Part shown: positions 54,112 to 63,235 of the stretch, piece by piece
Layout: every line of letters starts with the position of its first letter
Numbering within the stretch: the stretch's first letter is position 1
Assembly: GCA_936432065.2 (NCBI GenBank)
Contig: OW386291.2
Location: forward strand, 105,713,823 to 105,777,822
Length of the DNA stretch: 64,000 nt
Source of the DNA: Rutpela maculata
Taxonomy: Eukaryota; Arthropoda; Insecta; Coleoptera; Cerambycidae
Reading direction: 5' to 3'
Translations under genes and position numbers: made by a program
The notes under the pieces: generated by a model
Databases searched by the model: none
Told to the model about the DNA's origin: nothing
Seen by the model: only the letters and a program-made list of their open reading frames with translations

Positions 54112-54866
54112 AATTTTTTATTTCCGAATTTATTATTGTTTCGATTAAAATAATGTTAAATTATTTACTTTGCTTAATAAAGACTTTTTTGCTTCTAGCT
54201 TATATTTTCTATTTTAACTATATTCAATTTCTGAAAGCAAATTCTGAAGATAATTCTGCTGAGAGACCAAAATTATAACTGAATAAGATTCGTTGGTATG
54301 GTTTCTTCAGTTCTCTTGCTATAAAAGCATTAAAAATTTTTAATTAGTAGTTATTCAATGCAATGCAATGGACATTCAATATTTCTATTTTCTAAAGTGA
54401 TTTGTTTTTATTATGACAATCTCAAATTTTAGTAAAATAACAAAATAAGACCGGGTTGTTTTATAAAACATACCTTAAAAGTTTGCTTAAACTACATGAT
54501 TTTCTTATTATTTTTGTTATGACTACCTATTTGTTACCGGGTAATAAATATATATACACTGTTGTAAACCATTAGTGTCTTAAGTAAGTGAAAATAAAAT
54601 AAAAAATAATATGAGAATCACTTCGCGTAAAGAGGTTTTTATAACTTAGGTTTCATATAGGTACGTGAAAGAATCGTCAATACGCATAGGTGAATTAATA
54701 AGTAATACATTGGTAAGTTTTTTTGTATTCTATATTCACACAAACAATAAATGCATATGGAATATATTTATATGACATACATGCCACATATATAATATAT
54801 GTGATATAGATATATTTCATATGCGTTCATAAATTGTTTGTGTGACTGTAAATGCAAAACATTATT
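54112..54866. other. no gene recognised
   Basis: AT-rich. 54755-54835 contains ATATGACATACATGCCACATATATAATATATGTG, a set of short ATAT palindromes leading into the 48-bp minisatellite. Confidence 0.3.
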
Positions 54867-55136
54867 AATGGTGTGGCATATATGTGACATAGAAGTCTTA
54901 GATAAACGTTTAATAGTGGGATGTCACATAAGGAACACAAACGTCTTCGATATACGTTTATTAGTGATGTGGCATATACGAAACATAGACGTCTTAGATA
55001 TACGTTTAGTAGTGGGATGTCCTATACGGAATATAGACGTCTTTATACGTTTAATAGTGAGGTTTCATATACAAAACTCGGACGTCTCAGATATACGTTT
55101 ATTGATGGTTTGTCATATACAAAATATAAACGTTGA
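54867..55136 (+). repeat. 48-bp minisatellite, about five units, open in one frame
   Basis: GTCTTAGATATACGTTTA starts units at 54895, 54943, 54991, 55039 and 55084: three spacings of 48 and one of 45. Because 48 and 45 are multiples of three, one frame stays open through the array (ORF 54838-55242) and gives a 16-residue repeat of the form IDVLDIRLVVGCHIRN. No start or known domain makes a protein likely; the frame may be a by-product of the unit length. Confidence 0.75.
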
Positions 55137-55289
55137 TTGGGCGGACATTTTGAAGTATATTCAGCGGCTCGATAAACTTCAGATATACGGGTGGTATAAA
55201 CAAAAAAAACGTTTATTAAATGGTTTAGTGTTCACTGGGTAACTTTATTATTTGGAAAGCCCTGCAATTGGCTTTCCTACCATCGCTTT

Positions 55290-55690
55290 GTATCGACCAC
55301 CCAACGCACTCGGCCAAACTACGAGTCGCTGGGTGAATCCAAACTTGTTTTATGTGAGAAACCGGCCTTGTTATTTTCATTGATTTTTTGCCAATTTTTG
55401 CTTATAGGCGCTGCCGCTTTTGCCAAATTCGTCTATTTTACCTTTTTGATACATTGCCTATATTAAAATTTTATTGTCAGTCTTTAGGACAGGGTATATA
55501 ATGACTGTACCCCATGGTCAATGTCTTCGGCGGAGGAATTAAAGTTGAAAATATTTTGAATAAGTACTTTTTTGGCGTACTTTTAAAAAAGTATGTGATT
55601 CATTTTTCCATGACCACCATATACTTTCACTCTCATATCCTGGACCAAGATATATTTTCGAATTTTTACCCGGTTGTGCCTAATGCCTAA
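55290..55690 (-). repeat. dispersed repeat, copy 2 (inverted relative to 7550-8010)
   Basis: GAGAAACCGGCCTTG … TTTGCCAATTTTTGC … AAAATTTTATTGTCA is the reverse complement of 7795-7900, with moderate divergence and with flanking similarity to about 55690. Confidence 0.5.
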
Positions 55691-56192
55691 TGTCTTATCG
55701 AACTCATAACGGTTCTCTTGGACTAGTTTGTGGGTCTGAAGTGTCTCAGGCTCTTGAAAATGAACTTGAATGAAATTTTTTGCTTAAGTCGAATTTTTAT
55801 TTTGGCTTCTACCTAGGTCAATTCTGGAAGGTTCTATAATATTCCCACCCCCCCCTATATCTGTCATTATTACAATATTCAAACCTTTCGCTCTTCAACA
55901 GTGTATGCAAAAATAATGTGTTATGATAACTGAAAAATAAATAAATACTAATGGGGGAGTTATAATTTTTGTATAATTTACAGCGAAAAAGTGTGGATCG
56001 GGATAACTTTTTTATTTTTCAAAATAACTGTATATTGTAAGGGAGTAAGTTTTACCTAATGAAATATGTAAACTTTTTTATTAGGAGCGTTTTTTTATAA
56101 AATACATAGGAAGCGAGAAAAAGCCTCATAACACGAGTATTGCTCTGGCGCGCAATCCCTAATCGTATATCGGGCAACAGATAGTTTTGATT
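55691..56192. other. no gene recognised
   Basis: AT-rich spacer next to the 3' end of the RNase H LINE. Confidence 0.3.
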
Positions 56193-57683
56193 TTATTTAT
56201 TTATTTTTTTTTTTTTTGATTTCGCAGCATCGACTTCTATGGTCATTAGCTGCATTCTCATCCATCTAAACTATGGACTTTTAGAGAACTGTGTACGGAT
56301 GTGCATATATACACATATACAGAAAGAAGGTATATTATAGAAACATATCAAGCTTTAAGTTTTCTTCATTGAAGACGAACAGAATATAAGGTGTAGAGTT
56401 CCTCGGATAAATATTCTTGACATACAAGTAGTAATTTGGACAAACTACATAAAGTAAGTTGAATAAATTACCACATAATATAACTTCACAATTTGTACAG
56501 TAGCTTAGTGGCCTTCAAAAAATTAATTACTCTCAGTACAACATTGCTCAGACATTTTGGAATTGTATCTGGTATATTAAATTGTCGACGGGCAATTGCA
56601 TAATCAACACATTCTAAGAGAATATGTTTAACTGTGTAACTTGGCATCTAGGACATCTGGGTTCTCTGGTGTCTAAGAGTAGATATGAGGAGGTAAGGCG
56701 AGTATGACCAATTCTAAGACGAGTAAGGGCTACGCCCTCTCGTCGGGTCAGTTTACAAGAAAGTTTCCAGGGTTTTATAGATGGTTTAATATACTTTAAA
56801 CTAGTATCATGTTCATTCCACTCAGTTTGCCATACATAATTGAATTTTTCTTTGAGGAATGCTTTTATGTCATCAGAACGGATGGGAATGTCTTCAGAGC
56901 TTCTATTATCTGCTGCAGTTCTTGCTGCTCGATCCGCTAACTCATTTCCTGTAATACCAACGTGACCTGGTGTCCAGATAAATACTACCCTTTTCCCTGA
57001 TTCATGTAAATGGTGAGTCAGAGCATGAATTTGTTGAATGAGTGGATCGTATGTAAACATGCATTTGATTCCATCAATAGCGCTGAGTGAATCTGAGCAG
57101 ATAAGGAATGTGGCATAGTTTCTAAATGTAGCATAGAGCAGCGCCTGCCATATGGCATATAGCTCTGCTGTATAAATACTTGTCCATGGGTGGAGGGTCC
57201 ATGAGTGCATTTCACTTAAACTAGTGAATGCACTACCTACTCCTGAATCTGTTTTGGATCCATCTGTGTAAATAGCCAATGAGTCAGGATATTTATTGAC
57301 GATTTCATTAAAGGTCACTAAAAATTGACGAGGATTGGTGTCAGATTTAGAGTAAGCGGCATTTTCTAAGTGAAAAATCGGACGGTTTAATTTCCAGGGA
57401 GAAATCTCACAAAATCCCAAGCGATAAACTGGTACAAAGGCCTCATCAAGTTTATCTAGAAGCTCTTTTATTCTTACCCCTGCTGGTCTTGTTATTGTAG
57501 ATCTCGTTTCAAATATATCATAGTCGTCTTCATTAAATAATATTGTGTAATTTGGGTGTTTCGGTTGTGACCATACCACCACACCGTAGTTCAACAAGAG
57601 GCGGTCTCTTCTTAAGCGTAATGGAGGGATACCTGAATCATTGTGAAGGGACGATAATGGGCTAGTCCGAAATGCCCCTATTG
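56193..57683 (-). mobile_element. RNase H-bearing LINE (I/R1-like), 3' part
   Basis: Minus strand. The 3' end is a poly(A)-rich tail (reverse complement of TTATTTATTTATTTTTTTTT, 56193-56222) after TCTATGGTCATTAGCTGC read on the plus strand, i.e. an I-type 3' end. The coding part continues without a break of homology at 63236, on the other side of the gypsy element. Confidence 0.75.
56486..57683 (-). pseudogene. LINE ORF2 end with RNase H and zinc knuckle
   Basis: From the insertion point the minus strand reads AIGAFRTSPLSSLHNDSGIP and LLNYGVVVWSQPKHP, then RNase H with LAIYTDGSKTDSGVG (first D), TAELYAIWQAL (E), ICSDSLSAIDG (D) and WTPGHVGITGNELAD (last D). All four RNase H catalytic residues are present. 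Near 56637 a single-base change of frame gives an early stop (…CQVTQLNIFS); in the other frame the knuckle CPRCQVT..TVKHILLEC and the true C-terminus …ATKLLYKL run to TGA at 56488-56486. ORF2 with RNase H is typical of the I, Loa and R1-related groups. Confidence 0.8.
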
Positions 57684-57688
57684 CCAGC
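57684..57688. repeat. target site duplication of the gypsy element, left
   Basis: CCAGC, repeated at 63231-63235. Confidence 0.85.
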
Positions 57689-57957
57689 TATAGCGTTATC
57701 GCTATAAATAAAATTAAAATCGTAAATATACTTATATTTGTTTTTAATACATGTTCATATTTTATGTGTGATTTTGGTATTTTGAAGTATATTGATATTA
57801 TATTTTTATATCGAATGTTTTTATTTTTCTTAGCGACTCCATGGAAACTTCTCCATTATGGATCGAGTTTTCCTTTTTGTTTCTTAGCGACTCCATGGAA
57901 ACTTCTCGCTTTTGGAACTTCTCGATTTCCAGTGAGTGAGTCGCTATAGTCGCTATA
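57689..57957 (-). repeat. 3' LTR of the gypsy element
   Basis: 269 bp, bounded by the inverted ends TATAGCG and CGCTATA rather than TG..CA. Next to it on the element's inner side is a purine run (GAGGGGGTG on the minus strand, 57958-57968) that would serve as polypurine tract. Confidence 0.85.
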
Positions 57958-57985
57958 TACACCCCCTCGTTAAAAAAGAAAATAG

Positions 57986-58424
57986 TCAATCAATCAACGT
58001 GTCGATTGCAAAACGTACTTTTTTAATCGGGGTAGGCAAAGTGTCACATCTGTCAACTAATACAAAAGCCGGTTTAACCCTATCAATATTGACAGTTATG
58101 ACTTTGTCTCCTTTCTTAAAGGTAAATAACTTATCTGAACGAGATAAAACTTTAAACGGTCCTTCATATAAAGGAGTAAATGAACGTTTTAAACGTTCAA
58201 TGCGAACGAAAATAAAATCGCAAGAGGCAAGATCTGAACTAACAAAAGTTTTGTAATTGCCATGCGAAGTTGGAGGAACAAATTTTAAATTATTAAAATA
58301 AATGCGTAATTTGTCAATGAAATAAGGAATATCTGGGGAATTATACGATTCAACGAAAAATTCGCCAGGTAAACGAAGGGTTTGACCATATATGAGTTCA
58401 GCAGGTGAACATTGCAGATCTTCC
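57986..58424 (-). CDS. integrase C-terminal remnant (GPY/F-like domain)
   Basis: Minus-strand frame EDLQCSPAELIYGQTLRLPG … FTPLYEGPFKVLSRS … DKVITVNIDRVKPAFV … VRFAIDTLID, stop at 57988-57986. 'SPAELIYGQ.LRLPGEFF' and 'Y.GPFKVL...DK..T..I.G(DR)VKPA' are the end of a Ty3/gypsy integrase with its GPY/F region. It follows directly, and out of frame, on the RNase H start at about 58430, which marks a large internal deletion. Confidence 0.8.
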
Positions 58425-59969
58425 TTGGGAGAATGCTAAAGGAGCAAGAAATCCCTTATTATCTTTTTGCTCTAAAACTGCACCCATGGAAAGGTTAGAA
58501 CAATCGACTGAGAGAGATAAGATAGTATCGTCATTATTGCAAGGATGAGCTAAAACTACTGCATTACTTATTGCGTCTTTGGCTTTCGAAAATCCGTCTA
58601 AACATTGATCAGGCCAACAATTAATCTTTGTAATTTTATCATGAGATAAACTGTTACAAAGAGAATATAGGGGAAGTAATATTTCAGCAAAATGAGGTAT
58701 GAAACGATGATAAAAATTCACCATACCTAAGAAACGTTGTAGTTGTTTGAGAGTTGTCGGTAAAGGGAAATTATTAATGACTTCGACTCTCTCAGTTGAT
58801 GGTAAAATACCTGATGAAGAGATGTAATGACCTAAAAAGGTTAAATTGTCAACTCCTAAGATACATTTAGATGGTTTAATGTTAATTCCGTATGTGTCTA
58901 ATCTCTTGAAAACCTCTTCCAAATGTTCCAAATGTTGTACATCTGATTGACTTGCGATTAATGTATCATCCAAATAGACGAAAACGAAAGGTAAATTGAC
59001 AAGTACTTCATTCATAAAACGTTGGAAAGTTTGACCGGCATTGCGTAGACCAAAAGGCATGCGGAAAAATTCAAACAGTCCGAATGGAGTTGTTATAGCT
59101 GTCTTATAAACGTCATTTTCAGCGACAGGTATCTGATGGTACGCTCGCACTAAATCAACCTTGGAGAAAATAGTGCAGCCGTGCAACTGAGAGCTAAAGT
59201 CGTGGATATGAGGTAATGGATATCTGTCTGGAATGGTAATCGTATTTAGTTGTCGATAATCTCCACAAGGTCTCCAGTCATTCTTCTCTTTTTTCGCCAC
59301 TAGATGGAGTGGAGAGGAAACTTGAGAAGATGTTGGTTTGCAGATACCTAATTCTACCATGTTATTAAATTCTGTTTGAGCTATTTTAAATTTAAGATTG
59401 TCTAATTTACGAGGTCGTGAAAAAGGTAAATGACCTTCAGTAACTATATGATGTACAATAGAATGTTTGATAGGTAAATTGTAATCTGGTGAACTAATTA
59501 GATTAGGAAATTGTAAAAGTAATTTGTTATATTTATCTGTCAAAGGAAATAATTTAAGTGTATCTAATCTATCATTGTCTAAAGGACTATTTTTAATAAA
59601 ACAATTAACTGACAAATTAGTCTTGTTATCAATTATTCGAGCTCCTTTAAGATCAACAACTAAACCAAAATGAGACAAGAAATCTGCTCCGACTATCGGT
59701 ATGTCAACGTCTGCTATATTGAAAACGAAAGGAAATAATCTACGTAAGTTTAGATTGACTTTTAACAATTTCTTACCGTATGTAAAAATGGTTGAACCGT
59801 TAGCCGCGGTTAATATCGTATCAAAATTCTTTTTTAAATCTGTGAAAGCATTGCGTGGCACCACAGATAAATCGGCACCAGTGTCGATTAGGAAGTTCAG
59901 GTTGTTAGATCTATCGTAAATAAAAAGTCGACGACGTTTGCTGTTAGAAATGTCAAAATCAGACGTCAT
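58398..59969 (-). CDS. gypsy pol: protease, reverse transcriptase, start of RNase H
   Basis: 523 residues from ATG 59969. Protease active site FLIDTGADLSVVP at about 25-37; RT with DWRPCGDYRQLN, FSKVDLVRAYHQIPV, FRMPFGLRNAGQTFQRFM and FVYLDDTLIAS (about residue 330); then YLDD-following thumb LKQLQRFLGMVNFYHRFIP; RNase H begins LSLSVDCSNLSMGAVLEQ and stops at AFSQG, where the deletion junction (about 58430) changes to integrase sequence. Protease to RT have no lesion. It is in the same frame as gag, separated by one TGA. Confidence 0.85.
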   Translation of the reverse strand: MTSDFDISNSKRRRLFIYDRSNNLNFLIDTGADLSVVPRNAFTDLKKNFDTILTAANGSTIFTYGKKLLKVNLNLRRLFPFVFNIADVDIPIVGADFLSHFGLVVDLKGARIIDNKTNLSVNCFIKNSPLDNDRLDTLKLFPLTDKYNKLLLQFPNLISSPDYNLPIKHSIVHHIVTEGHLPFSRPRKLDNLKFKIAQTEFNNMVELGICKPTSSQVSSPLHLVAKKEKNDWRPCGDYRQLNTITIPDRYPLPHIHDFSSQLHGCTIFSKVDLVRAYHQIPVAENDVYKTAITTPFGLFEFFRMPFGLRNAGQTFQRFMNEVLVNLPFVFVYLDDTLIASQSDVQHLEHLEEVFKRLDTYGINIKPSKCILGVDNLTFLGHYISSSGILPSTERVEVINNFPLPTTLKQLQRFLGMVNFYHRFIPHFAEILLPLYSLCNSLSHDKITKINCWPDQCLDGFSKAKDAISNAVVLAHPCNNDDTILSLSVDCSNLSMGAVLEQKDNKGFLAPLAFSQGRSAMFTC

Positions 59970-59987
59970 AGAATTATCAAACTTCAG

Positions 59988-60935
59988 TCATCTTTGAGAA
60001 TTATCAGATTTTTTACAATTCTTACTGAATTTGCACCATTCACCTCCACAACGATAGGCATTGGCACCATAAAGTTGATGGTAGTAACAAATAGTATTGT
60101 CTGTACGATCAAATTTATTGGAAACATTATTACGGCTGGGTGAACGATTGCGATTAGTGGTACGAGTTTGTGAATTGCTTCTACTTTTGCAATTGTTGCA
60201 GCATGAAGTAGAAGGTTTAGGCTCGAAGGATTGATTGGAAAGTCTGGATTCTAAAGAGTTTAATCGAGAATTAAAAATTTCTTGTTTTTGTAATACTTGA
60301 TTAATTGAATCATGGAAAGTGATTGAAAAATTTTTGATAGTGGTAGTTAAATCTGATAACGGGGTTGACTCAGAGTCAAGAGGATTTTTGGAGTACGATG
60401 CAACCATTGAATTTTGACAGGACTCCCAGATCCGATCCGCAATATCTAGAATCTCTTTTGTGTCTGTTTTCCCTGAAGCTGTAATGGCAATATATACTGT
60501 TTGAGGTAAACGTCTTTTCCATAGCTTTATCAATAAATCTTGACTAACCATGCTGAATCCTCCAACCATATTCAGCATGGATCTATAGAAATCTGAAGGT
60601 TTCAGATCGCCCATTTGGGAACCTGATAACAGATCATTCAGACGTTTTTCCTCACTCGATGATAAACGTGAAATTAAAACTTTCTTTAAATTTATATAGA
60701 GATCCGTTTCCGGGGGATTAGATATTATATCGTATATATTATCTATCACATCTAATGGCAAATTAGCTATAACCTGATTCATCTTTTCCTTGTCATTGAC
60801 AATTTTTGCAACAGAAAACTGTGATTCGATCTGGGTAAACCAAATTTCTGGTTTTGATTTCCAGAATGGGGGTAGTTTGACAGAGGTGACATAATGGGTT
60901 TGAGGAAAATCCTCGTCTGAAGGTTGTGTTGGCAT
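59988..60935 (-). CDS. gypsy gag with CHCC knuckle
   Basis: 315 residues from ATG 60935. N-terminal VKLPPFWKSKPEIWFTQIES and LISRLSSSEEKRLNDLL, then NPPETDLYINLKK and KPSDFYRSMLNMVGG are the capsid pattern of CsRn1-like arthropod elements. A serine/arginine-rich linker leads to CYYHQLYGANAYRCGGEWC, a C-x3-H-x9-C-x4-C arrangement like the CHCC knuckle reported for the CsRn1 clade rather than the usual CCHC. The stop is TGA at 59990-59988, after which pol continues in the same frame. Confidence 0.8.
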   Translation of the reverse strand: MPTQPSDEDFPQTHYVTSVKLPPFWKSKPEIWFTQIESQFSVAKIVNDKEKMNQVIANLPLDVIDNIYDIISNPPETDLYINLKKVLISRLSSSEEKRLNDLLSGSQMGDLKPSDFYRSMLNMVGGFSMVSQDLLIKLWKRRLPQTVYIAITASGKTDTKEILDIADRIWESCQNSMVASYSKNPLDSESTPLSDLTTTIKNFSITFHDSINQVLQKQEIFNSRLNSLESRLSNQSFEPKPSTSCCNNCKSRSNSQTRTTNRNRSPSRNNVSNKFDRTDNTICYYHQLYGANAYRCGGEWCKFSKNCKKSDNSQR

Positions 60936-61059
60936 AACTAATCGATTGTGATTGATTGATTGATTGATTACTCTCTTAGATTAAAAAGGGAATGTACTTT
61001 AACTCACTCACCGACAGATGACAGTACTTGTAATGTACAACTTCAGTTGATTGAATTAG

Positions 61060-61067
61060 GAAATTAC
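61060..61067. repeat. target duplication of the hAT-type element, left
   Basis: GAAATTAC, repeated exactly at 62700-62707. Confidence 0.85.
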
Positions 61068-61532
61068 TAGGGATTGCATTACCGGTTAACCGGTAAACAG
61101 GACAAAAAACACATGACGATAATTACCGGTTATTTTAATTTTTTACCGGTTATTTCGGTAAATTCTGAACTTACGATGTGTCACGTATTCAACGTTTCTA
61201 TTTATGTCAGTGACTAGTATTCACTAAATATAGAGTGACTGTCCCAACACTGAGCACTTTTAACAATAAATAAATAATATTATAGGAAGGGCATTTTCAG
61301 TTGGTGGTATTCTATGTACAAATATCAGACGACTAACAGATACAGCTTTGAAAAACTAGCCCTTTTAATAGGCTATTTTTAAAAAATATTGTATTTTTAG
61401 ATATTTAGTATTCAGTAAATGCCCCATTTGAGTTTATGTTTGTAATTTTTGTTATTTACAGAATAATTATTTATTTAAATTTATTTCATTTATATTTTTT
61501 CCTTTTGATAAAAAAACCTTTTGTTTGTTCAT

Positions 61533-61534
<2 letters not shown>

Positions 61535-61570
<36 letters not shown>

Positions 61571-62603
61571 ATTTATTTTAGTCAAAGTAAAAATGGTACA
61601 AATTGAACTGTAGAGCTTTTCTTTCATTTGCCCAAATACAAATAACCTAAATCTAAGATTATAAACAGATATTAATACATATAAATCTAAAATTTCAAGA
61701 AAAAAATAATTATTATTTTATTTGTTAATATTCAGTAATGCATTGTAATAATCTAACAAAGTTATATTTTATAATAATAATAACAATAATAACAACAGCA
61801 GTACGCAGACATGCGAGCAGACAAGGGGAACGGGCAGACCCCACGAAGCGAAGCAAAAAGGTTAAAAATAAATAAAATTATATCGGAAAAAGAAATATAC
61901 GCGCATCCACAACGCAGCATCAAGTCTCCTGCTTCTGATCAGCCAAAATGTAATTTTTGACAACTTTAATAAAAAAAAATTTTGATTTATATTGTTTATA
62001 TTCATTTGGAAGTTCATTCCAAAGATGAGATGCAAAATACGTAAATGAGCTTTGAAAAATCGCAGTTTCATGCTGAGGCACCAAAAAATTTTGTATGTAT
62101 CTTGTATTATGCAAGTGATCTCGTGAAATTAACTTATTTCTTAAGTGCTGAGGTTCGTCATTATGAATTATTCGCCAAATAAGTGTGACCATGTGTAAAC
62201 GTTTGCGGTTTTCCATGTTTAATATGCTATGTTTATTTAGATGTGGTGATATAATATGTTGTCTATATGGGATACTGTAAATATAACGCATACATGAATT
62301 TTGAAGTTTTTGAATTTTCTTTTTTGCTGTCGCCGATAATAACTTTCCATATACAACATCACCATAATCAACTAAAGATAATACGAGTGATTCACAAAAT
62401 TTTGATGTACACTTTCTAGATATGTCTTTCGCAAAATGTATAATTTTTTCAATCGACTGTAAGCGAATTTCAATTTGGAAAAAATATGTTTCACAAAGCC
62501 TAATTATATTAATTATACGTATATAAAAATGTTTTTTGTTAAATTTAGATAATTTTGAACATGGAAAAAGACAATTGCTATTTTCGCCACCGTAATCATT
62601 CAT
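61535..62603 (-). mobile_element. LINE 3' fragment inside the hAT-type element
   Basis: The minus-strand LINE begins (truncated) at about 62603 and ends with a (TTA)n tail, the reverse complement of the AATAATAAT tract at 61535-61569. A second short AAT/AAC tract lies at 61772-61798, so a later tail duplication or another small insertion is possible. Confidence 0.65.
61920..62603 (-). CDS. C-terminal part of a Jockey/CR1-like reverse transcriptase (partial)
   Basis: 227 residues: SIEKIIHFAKDISRKCTSKF, ESLVLSLVDYGDVVYGKLL, KIQKLQNSCMRYIYSIPYRQ, RLHMVTLIWRIIHNDEPQHL and HETAIFQSSFTYFASHLWNE, stop at 61922-61920. This is the same C-terminal module as at 3-587 but a different family. No internal stop. 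The methionine at 62603 coincides with the truncation and is not a true start. Confidence 0.7.
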   Translation of the reverse strand: MNDYGGENSNCLFPCSKLSKFNKKHFYIRIINIIRLCETYFFQIEIRLQSIEKIIHFAKDISRKCTSKFCESLVLSLVDYGDVVYGKLLSATAKKKIQKLQNSCMRYIYSIPYRQHIISPHLNKHSILNMENRKRLHMVTLIWRIIHNDEPQHLRNKLISRDHLHNTRYIQNFLVPQHETAIFQSSFTYFASHLWNELPNEYKQYKSKFFFIKVVKNYILADQKQET

Positions 62604-62936
62604 TCTAAAAATTACCGGTAAATACCGGTTAACCGGTTATTTACATTTTTATTTACCGATTTACCGGTTATTAAAATTTCCGGTAAATTGCAATCCCTAG
62701 AAATTACCATAAATTATAGGAACATCTATTCAACTTTGGAACCTCTATTCAAAATTCATCGGGAAAATTCTTCTCTTCATAAAATGATCAATTTATAACG
62801 GTAGTTGATATATTGAATCTCTTCTGGTATATATTTATCACGTTGGACATAAAATTTTCACTTCTGGCATATGTTTATGACGTTGGACATAAAATTTTCA
62901 CTTCTGGGATATATTTATCACGTTGGACATAAAATG

Positions 62937-62954
62937 ATCACGTCGGGGTCACCA
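62937..62954 (-). promoter_or_regulatory. primer-binding site, tRNA-Trp
   Basis: On the plus strand ATCACGTCGGGGTCACCA equals the 3' end of insect tRNA-Trp including CCA; on the element strand it is the complementary primer site, four bases inside the 5' LTR. tRNA-Trp priming is known for CsRn1-clade elements. Confidence 0.8.
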
Positions 62955-62958
62955 AATT

Positions 62959-63230
62959 TATAGCGTTATCGCTATAAATAAAATTAAAATCGAAGTAAAT
63001 ATACTTATATTTGTTTTTAATACATGTTCATATTTTATGTGTGATTTTGGTATTTTTAAGTATATTGATATTATATTTTTATATCGAATGTTTTTATTTT
63101 TCTTAGCGACTCCATGGAAACTTCTCCATTATGGATCGAGTTTTCCTTTTTGTTTCTTAGCGACTCCATGGAAACTTCTCGCTTTTGGAACTTCTCGATT
63201 TCCAGTGAGTGAGTCGCTATAGTCGCTATA
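62959..63230 (-). repeat. 5' LTR of the gypsy element
   Basis: 272 bp; identical to 57689-57957 apart from GAAGTAAA versus GTAAA and one T/G change. It contains two copies of the word TTAGCGACTCCATGGAAACT about 50 bp apart. Confidence 0.85.
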
Positions 63231-63235
63231 CCAGC
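63231..63235. repeat. target site duplication of the gypsy element, right
   Basis: CCAGC, as at 57684-57688. Confidence 0.85.

Larger units (their letters stand above)
61068..62699. mobile_element. 1.63-kb non-autonomous hAT-type element with ACCGGTTAA subterminal repeats
   Basis: Ends TAGGGATTGCA and TTGCAATCCCTA are inverted repeats, flanked by an exact 8-bp duplication. Inside both ends, ACCGGTTA-type words occur several times in both orientations (61081-61160; 62613-62685), as expected for transposase-binding subterminal repeats. No hAT transposase is present. Most of the interior (about 61535-62603) is a reverse-oriented LINE fragment. Confidence 0.8.
57689..63230 (-). mobile_element. 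CsRn1-type Ty3/gypsy LTR retrotransposon, internally deleted
   Basis: Two LTRs, a tRNA-Trp primer site, gag with a C-x3-H-type knuckle, protease, RT, the first part of RNase H and the integrase C-terminus are present; the rest of RNase H and the integrase zinc finger and core are missing. A 1.6-kb hAT-type element lies between the 5' LTR and gag. The LTRs differ by one substitution and a three-base indel by eye, so the element entered recently. It is inserted in frame into the RNase H LINE with a five-base duplication CCAGC. Confidence 0.85.
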
